Assembly: GCA_945874515.1 (NCBI GenBank)
Contig: CAMCHA010000079.1
Span: 1-8,524, forward strand
DNA: 8,524 nt
Direction: 5' to 3'
Origin: Asaia bogorensis
GTDB taxonomy: Bacteria > Pseudomonadota > Alphaproteobacteria > Acetobacterales > Acetobacteraceae
Below are positions 1 through 6,544 of this stretch, in pieces; position 1 is the first letter of the stretch; every line of letters starts with the position of its first letter. A program made the translations under genes and the position numbers. Under the pieces are notes generated by a model. It saw only the letters and a program-made list of their open reading frames with translations. It was not told the DNA's origin and did no database searches.

Positions 1-209
1 AAATTCAGGCTCGTGCGATGCACCAGCCCCGCCATGAACATCAAGGGGGATGCGATGGGTTCGGATGTGGCGGAGAAATGCTCCCCCACCCAAACCTCCT
101 GAAAGCCCAGGCGATCCGCGAGCAGGGATTTTTCCGTATCCTCTGCCAGGGTTTCATGCATGGGGCGCTCCGGCGGATGGAGCGGCATCATGAAAAGGCC
201 AAGATGCAT
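1..209 (-). CDS. Luciferase-like flavin-dependent monooxygenase, 5' part (runs off left edge)
   Basis: The 69 visible residues start at the ATG at 209-207 and stay open to the window edge. They read like the N-terminus of the bacterial luciferase-like (LLM class) FMN-dependent monooxygenases. A first beta strand (residues 2-8, HLGLFMM) leads to PLHPPER, then an acidic helix, then ADRLGFQEVWVGEH (31-44) and EPIASP (50-55). This pattern is typical of the limonene-monooxygenase-like branch, where the EH dipeptide and the first strand of the TIM barrel sit in the flavin/substrate pocket. Family enzymes use reduced flavin and oxygen to oxidise varied small organic substrates, so the substrate cannot be told. 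A Shine-Dalgarno GAGGAA (222-217) lies 7 bases before the start, and the only earlier ATG in the leader is followed by AAT TGA, so the start is firm. The gene is divergent from the RNA methyltransferase gene. About 80% of the protein lies outside the window. Confidence 0.85.
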   Translation of the reverse strand, partial: MHLGLFMMPLHPPERPMHETLAEDTEKSLLADRLGFQEVWVGEHFSATSEPIASPLMFMAGLVHRTSLN

Positions 210-255
210 AAGGCGCTTCCTCAATTCATTTTGGGCGATGAGTCTCGCCACTTTA

Positions 256-284
256 ATCCAAAGCCTAAAGCAAGCTTGTGTCAA
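256..284 (-). promoter_or_regulatory. Candidate sigma-70-type promoter for the flavin monooxygenase gene
   Basis: On the minus strand a perfect TTGACA (284-279) is followed after 17 bases by TTGGAT (261-256), a weak -10. The predicted leader of roughly 40 bases ends in a good Shine-Dalgarno. The -35 match is strong and the -10 match is 3 of 6, so this is a tentative call. No comparably good promoter is seen on the plus strand for the methyltransferase gene in the same 129-base divergent gap, which otherwise holds only a G-rich run at 291-298. Confidence 0.35.
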
Positions 285-338
285 AGGTGAAGGGGGGGTG
301 GCCTTGCCAGGGGGCGCTTCTGCCCCGATGTTTCACCG

Positions 339-1664
339 GTGACACCTTCAGCCAGACTAGCCGCGGCGATCGAGCTTCTTTCAGCGCTCGAAGCCCAATG
401 CTTCGCCCCCGATGCCCGTCGCCGCCCCGCCGATGCCGTGGCCAGCGATTTTTTCCGCGCCCGGCGCTTCATTGGCGGGGGGGATCGGCGGAGCGTCAGC
501 GAATGGGTCTGGGGCGTGGTGCGGCAAAGGCTGCGGCTGGATTGGAACTTGGCGCGGCTGCCCGCTGAACCCACGCCCCGCCTATTGCTCATGGCCTATC
601 TGGTGCTGGTGGCCCACTGGACCGAAGCCGATATCGGCCGGGGCTTTTCGGGCGAACGCTATGGCGCGGCCCCGCCCAATGCGGCGGAAGCCCGCGCTGT
701 CCGCATTATGGCCGGGCGAGAGCTTATGCACCCGGATATGTCCAAATCGGTGCGCTTCAACCTGCCGGAATGGCTGCTGCCGGATTTCCAGGCGCGTTTC
801 GGCGCGGCGCTGGCGGAGGAATCCGCCGCTATGGAACAGCCCGCAGCCCTGGATCTGCGCGCCAATATGCTGCGCGGCACGCGGGCGGAAGCGGCTGCTG
901 CCCTGGCAGCCGAGGGCATCGCCACAGAACCCACCCCCTTTTCCCCCTGGGGGCTTCGCGTGCCATCTCGCCGCCCGGTCACGGGCACGGCAGCCTTCAA
1001 GGCCGGCTTGATAGAAGTGCAGGATGAAGGCAGCCAATTGATCGCGCTTTTGGCCGATGCGCGCCCCGGGATGCGAGTTGCCGATTACTGCGCCGGCGCC
1101 GGGGGCAAGACGCTGGCCATGGCGGCCACCATGGAAAATCGGGGCAAGATCACCGCCTGCGATACCTCCGCCCCCCGGCTGGAGGGTGCGGCGCTGAGGT
1201 TCCGCCGCGCCGGGGTGGATAATGCCGAACGCCATTTGTTGAGCGCCGGGGACCGCTGGGCCAAGCGCCGCGCCGGCAGTTTTGATCGCGTTTTGGTGGA
1301 TGCGCCTTGCACCGGCACCGGCACCTGGCGGCGCAACCCAGACGCCCGGCTCCGCACCCGCCCACAGGATTTAGCCGAGCTTATTCAAGTGCAAAACGAC
1401 ATTCTGGAAAGGGCAAGAGAATTAGTGCGCCCGGGCGGCAGATTGGTCTACGCTACCTGTTCTGTATTGCCCGCGGAGAATGAGGAGCGAATGGAAAGCT
1501 TCCTGGCGAGTAACCCGGATTTCGCGCCGATGGCGCTTGAAGCGCTCTGGCCCGCGCTGCGGCCAGGCGTGGAACAGCCCTGCGCGGGCCCGTGGTTGCG
1601 GCTTTCTCCGGGTGCGCATGGTACAGATGGATTCTTCTGCGCTGTACTGGAAAGAAAGCCATGA
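339..1664 (+). CDS. RsmB/NOP family SAM-dependent RNA (cytosine-C5) methyltransferase
   Basis: A 441-residue protein of the NOL1/NOP2/Sun family, which transfers methyl from S-adenosylmethionine to C5 of cytosine in RNA (rRNA for bacterial RsmB and RsmF). The C-terminal half has the family signatures: VQDEGSQL (227-234), the SAM-binding loop DYCAGAGGKT (249-258), motif IV DAPCTGTG (321-328, release cysteine Cys324) and motif VI YATCS (371-375, nucleophile Cys374). The C-terminus DGFFCAVLER is typical. The N-terminal ~150 residues form the helical part before the catalytic domain. They do not look like a classical NusB domain, so this may be the alphaproteobacterial paralogue rather than RsmB itself, and I give no symbol. 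The start is GTG at 339. The frame is closed by a stop at 288-290 and has no other common start between, but no clear Shine-Dalgarno is seen. It overlaps the next gene by ATGA and is probably co-transcribed with it. Confidence 0.9.
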   Translation: MTPSARLAAAIELLSALEAQCFAPDARRRPADAVASDFFRARRFIGGGDRRSVSEWVWGVVRQRLRLDWNLARLPAEPTPRLLLMAYLVLVAHWTEADIGRGFSGERYGAAPPNAAEARAVRIMAGRELMHPDMSKSVRFNLPEWLLPDFQARFGAALAEESAAMEQPAALDLRANMLRGTRAEAAAALAAEGIATEPTPFSPWGLRVPSRRPVTGTAAFKAGLIEVQDEGSQLIALLADARPGMRVADYCAGAGGKTLAMAATMENRGKITACDTSAPRLEGAALRFRRAGVDNAERHLLSAGDRWAKRRAGSFDRVLVDAPCTGTGTWRRNPDARLRTRPQDLAELIQVQNDILERARELVRPGGRLVYATCSVLPAENEERMESFLASNPDFAPMALEALWPALRPGVEQPCAGPWLRLSPGAHGTDGFFCAVLERKP

Positions 1665-2239
1665 TCGCGATCCGCCGCGCCCGTGCCAGTGATGCCGCCG
1701 CGATTGGTGCGCTGCATGTCGCGGTATGGCGCAGCACCTATGCCGGCATTCTGCCCGATGCCTATCTGGCGGGGCTTTCCGCGACCAGGCTGGCAGCGGC
1801 TTATCAGCGTGACATGTTCGACCGGCGCGGTGGCTATGCCGTGTTTGTCGCGGTGGCGTCCGGCGATGACGCGCCGGAAGGCAGCGCGCCGGATGAGGCG
1901 ACGATCATCGGCTTTGCCTCTGGCGGGCGGTCCCGGCGCGGGGACCTCGCGGACGGGGAAGTCAATACGCTCTATCTTGACGAGGATTACCGGGACCGCG
2001 GCACCGGGCGGCGGCTGATGCGTGCGGCGGCGGCGCATTTGCGCGTGGTGGGGTGCCGTTCGGCGATGGTTTGGGTGCTGCGCGACAACCCAACCCAATG
2101 GTTCTACCGCCATCTGGGCGGGCGGGTGGTCGCGCGCGGGCAGACCCGCGTGGGTGGGCAGGCGGTTGAGCAGGTGGCGATGTTGTGGGAGCCGATAGAT
2201 ACGCTTCTGGCGGCCACCGCGGCAGCGCCGGAGGCTTGA
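1661..2239 (+). CDS. GNAT family N-acetyltransferase
   Basis: A 192-residue GNAT-fold acyltransferase, expected to move an acetyl group from acetyl-CoA to an amine. The N-terminus IRRARASDAAAIGALHVAVW followed by STYAGILP is typical of the family. The acetyl-CoA pyrophosphate loop is at 111-117 (RDRGTGR), after strand 4 (VNTLYLDEDY). Motif B includes NPTQWFYRHLGG (143-154), with Tyr149 in the position of the usual general-acid tyrosine. The substrate cannot be inferred. I chose the ATG at 1661, which overlaps the methyltransferase stop (ATGA). The frame is open further upstream but would run inside the methyltransferase gene. Tight overlap suggests translational coupling, and a link to RNA or protein modification is possible but unproven. 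The stop codon TGA (2237-2239) abuts the tandem repeat element that fills the gap before guaA. Confidence 0.88.
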   Translation: MIAIRRARASDAAAIGALHVAVWRSTYAGILPDAYLAGLSATRLAAAYQRDMFDRRGGYAVFVAVASGDDAPEGSAPDEATIIGFASGGRSRRGDLADGEVNTLYLDEDYRDRGTGRRLMRAAAAHLRVVGCRSAMVWVLRDNPTQWFYRHLGGRVVARGQTRVGGQAVEQVAMLWEPIDTLLAATAAAPEA

Positions 2240-2249
2240 GCAATTTCAA

Positions 2250-2269
2250 GCCAAGTGGACCCACTTGGC
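2250..2269. repeat. Inner palindrome of repeat copy 1
   Basis: Perfect inverted repeat with 9-base arms GCCAAGTGG and CCACTTGGC around a 2-base AC centre. In RNA it could form a stable hairpin. No T-run follows on either strand, so an intrinsic terminator is not indicated. A protein-binding site is also possible. Confidence 0.9.
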
Positions 2270-2306
2270 GACTCGGAAAATGCGATCAAACCTGGAGCAT
2301 TTTCAA

Positions 2307-2326
2307 GCCAAGTGGACCCACTTGGC
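2307..2326. repeat. Inner palindrome of repeat copy 2
   Basis: Identical to the inner palindrome of copy 1, 57 bases downstream. Here it is enclosed by a perfect 8-base outer stem (2297-2304 with 2333-2340), so the whole 44-base unit can fold as one two-tier hairpin. Confidence 0.9.
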
Positions 2327-2392
2327 GGCTCGGAAAATGCGATCAAACAAACCCTAACTTGCCCGAAGGCGCGGCTTGTGGTGCAAGCCCAC

Positions 2393-3973
2393 ATGGCCCC
2401 TGAACCGCACGACTCCTCCCCCCGGCACGATCATGTGCTGATCCTCGATTTCGGTAGCCAGGTGACGCAGCTAATCGCGCGCCGCGTGCGGGAATCCGGC
2501 GTTTATTGCGAAGTTTGGCCCTTTCACCACGCGCCCGAAGAACGCATCCGCGCCTTTGCGCCGCGCGGCATTATTTTGTCTGGTGGGCCGGCCAGCGTGA
2601 CCGAAGGCGAAAGCCCGCGCGCACCGGACGTGGTGTTCACGCTAGGCGTGCCGGTGATGGGCATTTGTTACGGCCAGCAAACACTTGCGGCGCAGCTTGG
2701 CGGCCTGGTTGAGCCTTCCGATCACCGCGAATTCGGCCGCGCCTTTGTGGACGTAACAGGCGAATGCGCCATCACGCGCGGCGTCTGGGCCAAGGGCGCG
2801 CGTGAGCAGGTGTGGATGAGCCATGGTGATCGCATCACGGCCCTGCCGCCCGGCTTTCGGAGCGTCGCGAGCAGCGAGGGCGCGCCTTTCGCCGTGATTG
2901 CCGACGATGCGCGGCAGTTTTACGGCACCATGTTCCACCCGGAAGTGGTGCATACCCCGCATGGTGCAGCGCTGCTCAAGAATTTCACCCATGGTGTTTG
3001 CGGCTGCGCCGGCGATTGGACCATGGCAGGTTTCCGCCAGGAAGCGGTGGCGCGCATTCGTGCCCTAGTGGGGCAAGGGCGCGTTGTGTGTGGGCTTTCC
3101 GGCGGCGTTGATAGCTCGGTCGCTGCCGTGCTGATCCATGAGGCGATTGGCGATCAACTGACCTGCATTTACGTGGATCACGGGCTGATGCGCGCGAATG
3201 AGAGCGAACAAGTGGTCAGTACCTTCCGCGACCGCTTCAACATCAAGCTGATCCATCGTAATGCTTCCGATATGTTTTTGGGCCAGCTTTCCGGCGTGAC
3301 AGACCCGGAGGTAAAGCGCAAAACCATCGGCCGTTTGTTCATTGAAGTGTTTGAGGAAGAACAGAACAAGCTGGGGGGCGCGGATTTCCTGGCGCAAGGC
3401 ACGCTTTACCCGGATGTGATTGAAAGTGTCTCGGCGACCGGCGGGCCATCCGTCACCATCAAATCGCATCACAATGTCGGCGGCTTGCCCGCGCATATGC
3501 GCATGAAGCTTGTTGAGCCACTGCGCGATTTATTCAAGGATGAGGTGCGCGCGCTGGGGCGCGAGCTTGGCATTCCAGAAGAAATCGTGGGCCGCCATCC
3601 CTTCCCTGGGCCGGGCCTGGCCATTCGCATACCCGGTGAGGTGACGCGCGAAAAGGCGGATCTGCTGCGCCGTGTGGATACGGTTTTTCTGGAAGAAATC
3701 CGCAATGCCGGGCTGTATGACGCGATCTGGCAGGCTTTTGCGGTGTTGCTGCCCGTGCGCACGGTGGGCGTGATGGGCGATGGGCGGACCTATGATCAGG
3801 CCTGCGCTTTGCGTGCCGTGACCAGCACGGATGGCATGACAGCGGATGTCTATCCCTTCAACATGGACTTCCTGAACCGCGTGGCGGCGCGGATTGTGAA
3901 TGAGGTACGCGGGATCAATCGCGTGACCTATGACATCACAAGCAAGCCGCCGGGGACGATTGAGTGGGAGTAG
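2393..3973 (+). CDS. guaA: GMP synthase (glutamine-hydrolysing)
   Basis: Makes GMP from XMP, ATP and glutamine, the last step of de novo guanine nucleotide synthesis in the cytosol. From the ATG at 2393 it is 526 residues, close to E. coli GuaA (525). The N-terminal class I glutamine amidotransferase domain has [18 protein letters not shown] (17-34), the nucleophile Cys92 in GICYGQQ and the catalytic His182/Glu184 in HPEV. The ATP pyrophosphatase domain has the P-loop SGGVDSS (236-242). The C-terminal dimerisation domain has FPGPGLAIR (404-412) and ends in the conserved GTIEWE. The frame is open upstream through the tandem repeat to 2255, but that extension is repeat sequence. GTG codons at 2378 and 2381 are alternative starts. 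GAAGG at 2365-2369 is 8 bases from the first of these and too far from the ATG, so the exact start is uncertain by a few codons. Probably co-transcribed with the upstream genes or from a promoter not recognised here. Confidence 0.97.
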   Translation: MAPEPHDSSPRHDHVLILDFGSQVTQLIARRVRESGVYCEVWPFHHAPEERIRAFAPRGIILSGGPASVTEGESPRAPDVVFTLGVPVMGICYGQQTLAAQLGGLVEPSDHREFGRAFVDVTGECAITRGVWAKGAREQVWMSHGDRITALPPGFRSVASSEGAPFAVIADDARQFYGTMFHPEVVHTPHGAALLKNFTHGVCGCAGDWTMAGFRQEAVARIRALVGQGRVVCGLSGGVDSSVAAVLIHEAIGDQLTCIYVDHGLMRANESEQVVSTFRDRFNIKLIHRNASDMFLGQLSGVTDPEVKRKTIGRLFIEVFEEEQNKLGGADFLAQGTLYPDVIESVSATGGPSVTIKSHHNVGGLPAHMRMKLVEPLRDLFKDEVRALGRELGIPEEIVGRHPFPGPGLAIRIPGEVTREKADLLRRVDTVFLEEIRNAGLYDAIWQAFAVLLPVRTVGVMGDGRTYDQACALRAVTSTDGMTADVYPFNMDFLNRVAARIVNEVRGINRVTYDITSKPPGTIEWE

Positions 3974-3986
3974 GGGGCGAGGAAAA

Positions 3987-4013
3987 GCATGCCGGCCAGT
4001 GTCTGCCGCGTGC
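3987..4013. terminator. Hairpin between convergent guaA and ATPase genes, candidate terminator
   Basis: The arms GCATGCCGGC (3987-3996) and GCCGCGTGC (4005-4013) pair around an 8-base loop with one G·U (plus-strand RNA) and one bulge. On the minus strand the stem has one A·C mismatch but is followed directly by TTTT (3986-3983), which suits termination of the leftward ATPase gene. On the plus strand no T-run follows. It is the only notable structure in the 52-base gap between the two stop codons. Confidence 0.4.
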
Positions 4014-4025
4014 CGCAAGGAAGAA

Positions 4026-5213
4026 TTAACGCCAATCGTCACCTGGCATGATGCGCTTCATGAACTTATCGAACATGGGTACCGTGAAGGCTGTATCACC
4101 ATGATTGGGGCTCCAGATCATTCCTTTTGAAATAAGAGAGCTTCGTGTTGGAGCCAGCGAAGACACGACGGCGTCGAATCGAGCGGCAATGTCTCCAGAA
4201 CGATGAGGGCCTTCACCCAAATCAGCCATGGTACGAAGATATTTTTTCTCTTTCGGTGTCAGGCGATCGAAGCGAACACGAAAAAAGCTTTCGTCTAGTG
4301 CCGCCACAGCGGTGATGGATGCTGCGTTTACGGCTTCAATGTCTATCGGTGACGCCTGCGCCGACCGCCAAGTATGACTACCCCATTGCTGTAGGAAGTA
4401 CGCATAGCCTTGGGTGACTTCCAAAATTTGGCTTAAGGCCCGATCAGTGATTTCCACCCCCTCATCCTTAAGCGGTTTTTCGATGGCTTGGCGTGCCGCA
4501 TCCGGCGGAAGCGGTCCGATAAGGGGAAAATCAAAGAGCCGCTCAGCATAGGACTTGGCGTTCCCCATCTGCCCGCGCAATTGCGGCAGGCCAGCGCCAA
4601 CCAGCACAACCGGTAACCGGTGCTGCTCCGTCCGGTGCATCGCAGTAATAAGGGCCGCCAGTTGCGCCTCCTCAACGTATTGCAACTCGTCAATGAAAAT
4701 GGCCAGAGCCGTATTGGCTGATTTCGCTGCCAAACCTACTTGCTCAAACAGTGCTTGCAGGTCGTGCTCAAGATCGCCGTTGTCGGCCAGGCCCGGTTCG
4801 GGCTCATAGTCGAAGCCCACCTCGATATCACCATAAGTCACCTTAAGCTTGCGCGCGAAACCGGCCAGCGCGCGCAAACCGCGGATAGCGTAGTCTTTCG
4901 CGGCGGCTATCTGGCTCAGGCGCAGAAGGGCCTGACGCAATTGAGGTGCGATTAAGGCCGGAAGCGATCGCCCTTCAGGAGCCTCGATGCGGACAGTGTG
5001 AATCTCCGCCCCTTCCGCATCCTCCTTGATGCGGTCCAAGAGCACAGTTTTCCCGACCCCGCGTAGGCCTACAAGCATGGCGCTCTTTGCCGGCCGTCCA
5101 ATGCGGGCACGCTCGAGCGCGATGCGCAAAGATTCGCGCAGGTCGTCACGGCCAGCCAATTCCGGAGGTGGAGTGCCGGCACCGGGGGAAAAGGGGTTGC
5201 GTATGGGATCCAT
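4026..5213 (-). CDS. AAA+ ATPase with C-terminal winged-helix-like region, function unknown
   Basis: A 395-residue ATP-binding protein resembling the stand-alone Orc1/Cdc6-like or STAND-like AAA+ ATPases of bacteria. The N-terminus NPFSPGAGTPPPELAGRDD (6-24) is characteristic of this group. Walker A is GLRGVGKT (49-56), Walker B is LAIFIDELQ (170-178, Asp175/Glu176), and VVLVGAGLPQL (202-212) looks like the sensor-1 strand. Arg225 in YAERLFDF is a possible arginine finger. Residues from about 318 (LTPKEKKYLRTMADLG) to the FTVPMFDKFMKR end look like a winged helix. No membrane segment or signal peptide is seen. The start at 5213 is supported by the conserved N-terminus. No Shine-Dalgarno precedes it, and a TATAAA lies 8 bases upstream, suggesting leaderless or very short-leader mRNA. 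The gene seems less GC-rich than its neighbours and has no apparent partner, which suggests horizontal acquisition. Role unknown; defence or DNA-related roles are only possibilities. Confidence 0.85.
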   Translation of the reverse strand: MDPIRNPFSPGAGTPPPELAGRDDLRESLRIALERARIGRPAKSAMLVGLRGVGKTVLLDRIKEDAEGAEIHTVRIEAPEGRSLPALIAPQLRQALLRLSQIAAAKDYAIRGLRALAGFARKLKVTYGDIEVGFDYEPEPGLADNGDLEHDLQALFEQVGLAAKSANTALAIFIDELQYVEEAQLAALITAMHRTEQHRLPVVLVGAGLPQLRGQMGNAKSYAERLFDFPLIGPLPPDAARQAIEKPLKDEGVEITDRALSQILEVTQGYAYFLQQWGSHTWRSAQASPIDIEAVNAASITAVAALDESFFRVRFDRLTPKEKKYLRTMADLGEGPHRSGDIAARFDAVVSSLAPTRSSLISKGMIWSPNHGDTAFTVPMFDKFMKRIMPGDDWR

Positions 5214-5221
5214 AGAAGCTT

Positions 5222-5248
5222 TTTATACTGAAATTTGTGAATTTACAA
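5222..5248 (-). promoter_or_regulatory. Candidate promoter of the AAA+ ATPase gene in an AT-rich stretch
   Basis: On the minus strand TTGTAA (5248-5243) precedes TATAAA (5227-5222) by 15 bases, shorter than the usual 17; reading the -35 as ATTGTA (5249-5244) gives 16. The TATAAA ends 8 bases from the ATG, so transcription would start at or within a few bases of the start codon. A second TTGTAA lies at 5267-5262. The whole stretch from about 5216 to 5282 is strikingly AT-rich for this window. Confidence 0.35.
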
Positions 5249-5387
5249 TACATAGATAACTTTACAAACTTTTATATAAACTCAGGCTTCATGAGGAAAT
5301 TCAAGGCTTAAGAGTATCCTCACACCAAGCGTAACTTGGGGTTGGCCTCAACCCCTATCAATGCAGTAGGTGGCTTTCGCTACCGCC

Positions 5388-5401
5388 CCGCCTGTTGGCG
5401 G
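5388..5401 (-). terminator. Small GC hairpin next to the phnM stop, weak terminator candidate
   Basis: The arms CCGCC and GGCGG pair perfectly around a 4-base loop, starting one base after the phnM stop codon. No T-run follows on the minus strand, so termination is doubtful. The rest of the 189-base gap to the ATPase gene holds a second small hairpin (5369-5384, G·U on plus), a short palindrome CCAAG/CTTGG at 5325-5339, and the AT-rich promoter-like region. No gene is seen there. Confidence 0.2.
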
Positions 5402-5402
5402 C

Positions 5403-6542
5403 CTAACCCATCCGCCCCGCCGCTTCCGCCGCCAGCCAGGCCAGCCTACCTTCCGCGAATACCGCAACCGGCGCGCGACGCGCTTCATCCACCACCACCA
5501 CATCGCCGCGCAGCCCTGCTTCAAGCCGGCCGCGGTCGTGCAAGCCGCTAGCCTCAGCTGGGTTGGCCGACACCAGCGCCCAGGCCCGCGGCAAATCCAG
5601 CACGCCTCGGCCCGCCATAATGAAGGCCGCTTCCATCATGGCCGGCCAGAAGTAATCTGAGGCCAGCACATTGACCAAGCCACGTTCCGCCAATGGCGCG
5701 GCGGACGCCCAGCCCAAATGGCTACCCCCGCGCACCACATTGGGCGCACCCATCACCACGGCTTCGCCAGCGGCACGCGCATCCGCTGCCACTTCCTCTG
5801 TAATCGGGAATTCGCAAATCCGCGCGCCATGGGCGCGGAATAAGGCGCGGCGTTCGATACTGTCATCATCATGGCTCAGCATGGGAATGTCGGCATGTGC
5901 GGCGGCTTCAGCCAAACGCGTGCGCGCGGCTGGTATTTCATCGCGACGCGTATAAACCTTTTGCGCCAACGCCATGAAGGCATCCGCTTTCATGCCCGCG
6001 CGCCCGGCGTATTTCGCCACATCATCCAGATTGTCGAGTTTCTTCACAATGCTCGGCGTATGGTCATTGAAGCCAAGCAGATGAACATCGCCGGAAGCGA
6101 TATCGGCCAAGGCATCATCCAGCGCATCAAAGTTATCAGCTTCGAAGCGCAGATGGACACGAAGATCGGTGGCGATGCTGCCCTTCATTTCTCGCAAGGC
6201 TGCCTTCATGCCGCGCCAGGCGTCCAAGGAACGCAAGCCAGGTTCCCAGGAAAGCGTCACACCAAGATAAGCCGTGGTGATGCCGCATGAAATCAATTGC
6301 GCGGCGGAATCCCGCAAGGCGAGAGCAGCGGGAAAACCAATGCCAGGGCGCGGTTGGAATTGCCGTTCATGCGCATCGCCATGAATATCCACCAAGCCCG
6401 GCATGACCAACAGCCCTGAGGCATCAAAGCGCCGCGCATCGCGCGCCGGGTTTTCGGCAATGACGCCATCAGCGACAAACAGATCATCCGCCAGCAATTC
6501 AGTGCCGCGCAGGGTTCTTCCGCCTTCAATGATCCATGCCAT
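5403..6542 (-). CDS. phnM: Alpha-D-ribose 1-methylphosphonate 5-triphosphate diphosphatase
   Basis: PhnM of the carbon-phosphorus lyase pathway removes pyrophosphate from the 5-triphosphate intermediate to give alpha-D-ribose 1-methylphosphonate 5-phosphate, the substrate of the PhnJ radical-SAM lyase. The protein is 379 residues (E. coli PhnM 378) and belongs to the amidohydrolase superfamily. Visible signatures are GLVDIHGDAHER (49-60, metal-ligand histidines), LRFE (131-134), LLGFNDHTP (155-163), LSHDDD (222-227) and ASDYFWP (294-300). I chose the ATG at 6542, two bases after the phnF stop, with GGAG of the Shine-Dalgarno lying inside the end of phnF. The frame is open upstream for 19 more codons, but these overlap phnF in another frame and lack family character. 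Co-transcribed and probably translationally coupled with phnF, and divergent from phnGHI. Confidence 0.96.
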   Translation of the reverse strand: MAWIIEGGRTLRGTELLADDLFVADGVIAENPARDARRFDASGLLVMPGLVDIHGDAHERQFQPRPGIGFPAALALRDSAAQLISCGITTAYLGVTLSWEPGLRSLDAWRGMKAALREMKGSIATDLRVHLRFEADNFDALDDALADIASGDVHLLGFNDHTPSIVKKLDNLDDVAKYAGRAGMKADAFMALAQKVYTRRDEIPAARTRLAEAAAHADIPMLSHDDDSIERRALFRAHGARICEFPITEEVAADARAAGEAVVMGAPNVVRGGSHLGWASAAPLAERGLVNVLASDYFWPAMMEAAFIMAGRGVLDLPRAWALVSANPAEASGLHDRGRLEAGLRGDVVVVDEARRAPVAVFAEGRLAWLAAEAAGRMG

Positions 6543-6544
6543 GA

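Larger units (their letters stand above)
2238..2348. repeat. Two tandem copies of a 57-base-period palindromic element
   Basis: Bases 2238-2291 and 2295-2348 match at 52 of 54 positions (differences at 2243/2300 and 2271/2328), giving a period of 57. Each unit contains a nested inverted repeat. The inner arms are GCCAAGTGG/CCACTTGGC around AC. The outer arms are GCATTTTC/GAAAATGC, perfect in copy 2 (2297-2304 with 2333-2340) and with one mismatch in copy 1 (2240-2247 with 2276-2283). The internal loop is asymmetric (AA against GACTCG or GGCTCG). The element fills most of the gap between the acetyltransferase stop and guaA. It looks like a REP-type intergenic repeat and is not obviously coding, although 57 is divisible by three and the plus frame is open. 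Confidence 0.93.

Noticed and set aside
278..592. Open frames on both strands around 278-592
   Set aside because: They overlap the RNA methyltransferase gene, have arginine/proline-rich compositions typical of GC-rich shadow frames, and show no family motifs.
1448..2113. A 221-codon minus-strand open frame
   Set aside because: It is antisense to the methyltransferase end and the acetyltransferase gene, both well supported by motifs. It is a shadow of GC-rich third positions.
2104..2394. Minus-strand frame through the tandem repeat giving twice-repeated GSTWLE peptides
   Set aside because: The peptide repetition follows from the DNA repeat. It has no Shine-Dalgarno that I can see and overlaps the acetyltransferase end, so it is not treated as a gene.
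5369..5384. GGTGGC/GCTACC hairpin with a 4-base loop downstream of phnM
   Set aside because: It pairs with a G·U only on the plus strand and has an A·C mismatch in the phnM transcript. With no T-run it is not supported as a terminator.
5336..5660. Plus-strand open frames antisense to the end of phnM
   Set aside because: Proline- and arginine-rich shadow frames overlapping a clear phnM.
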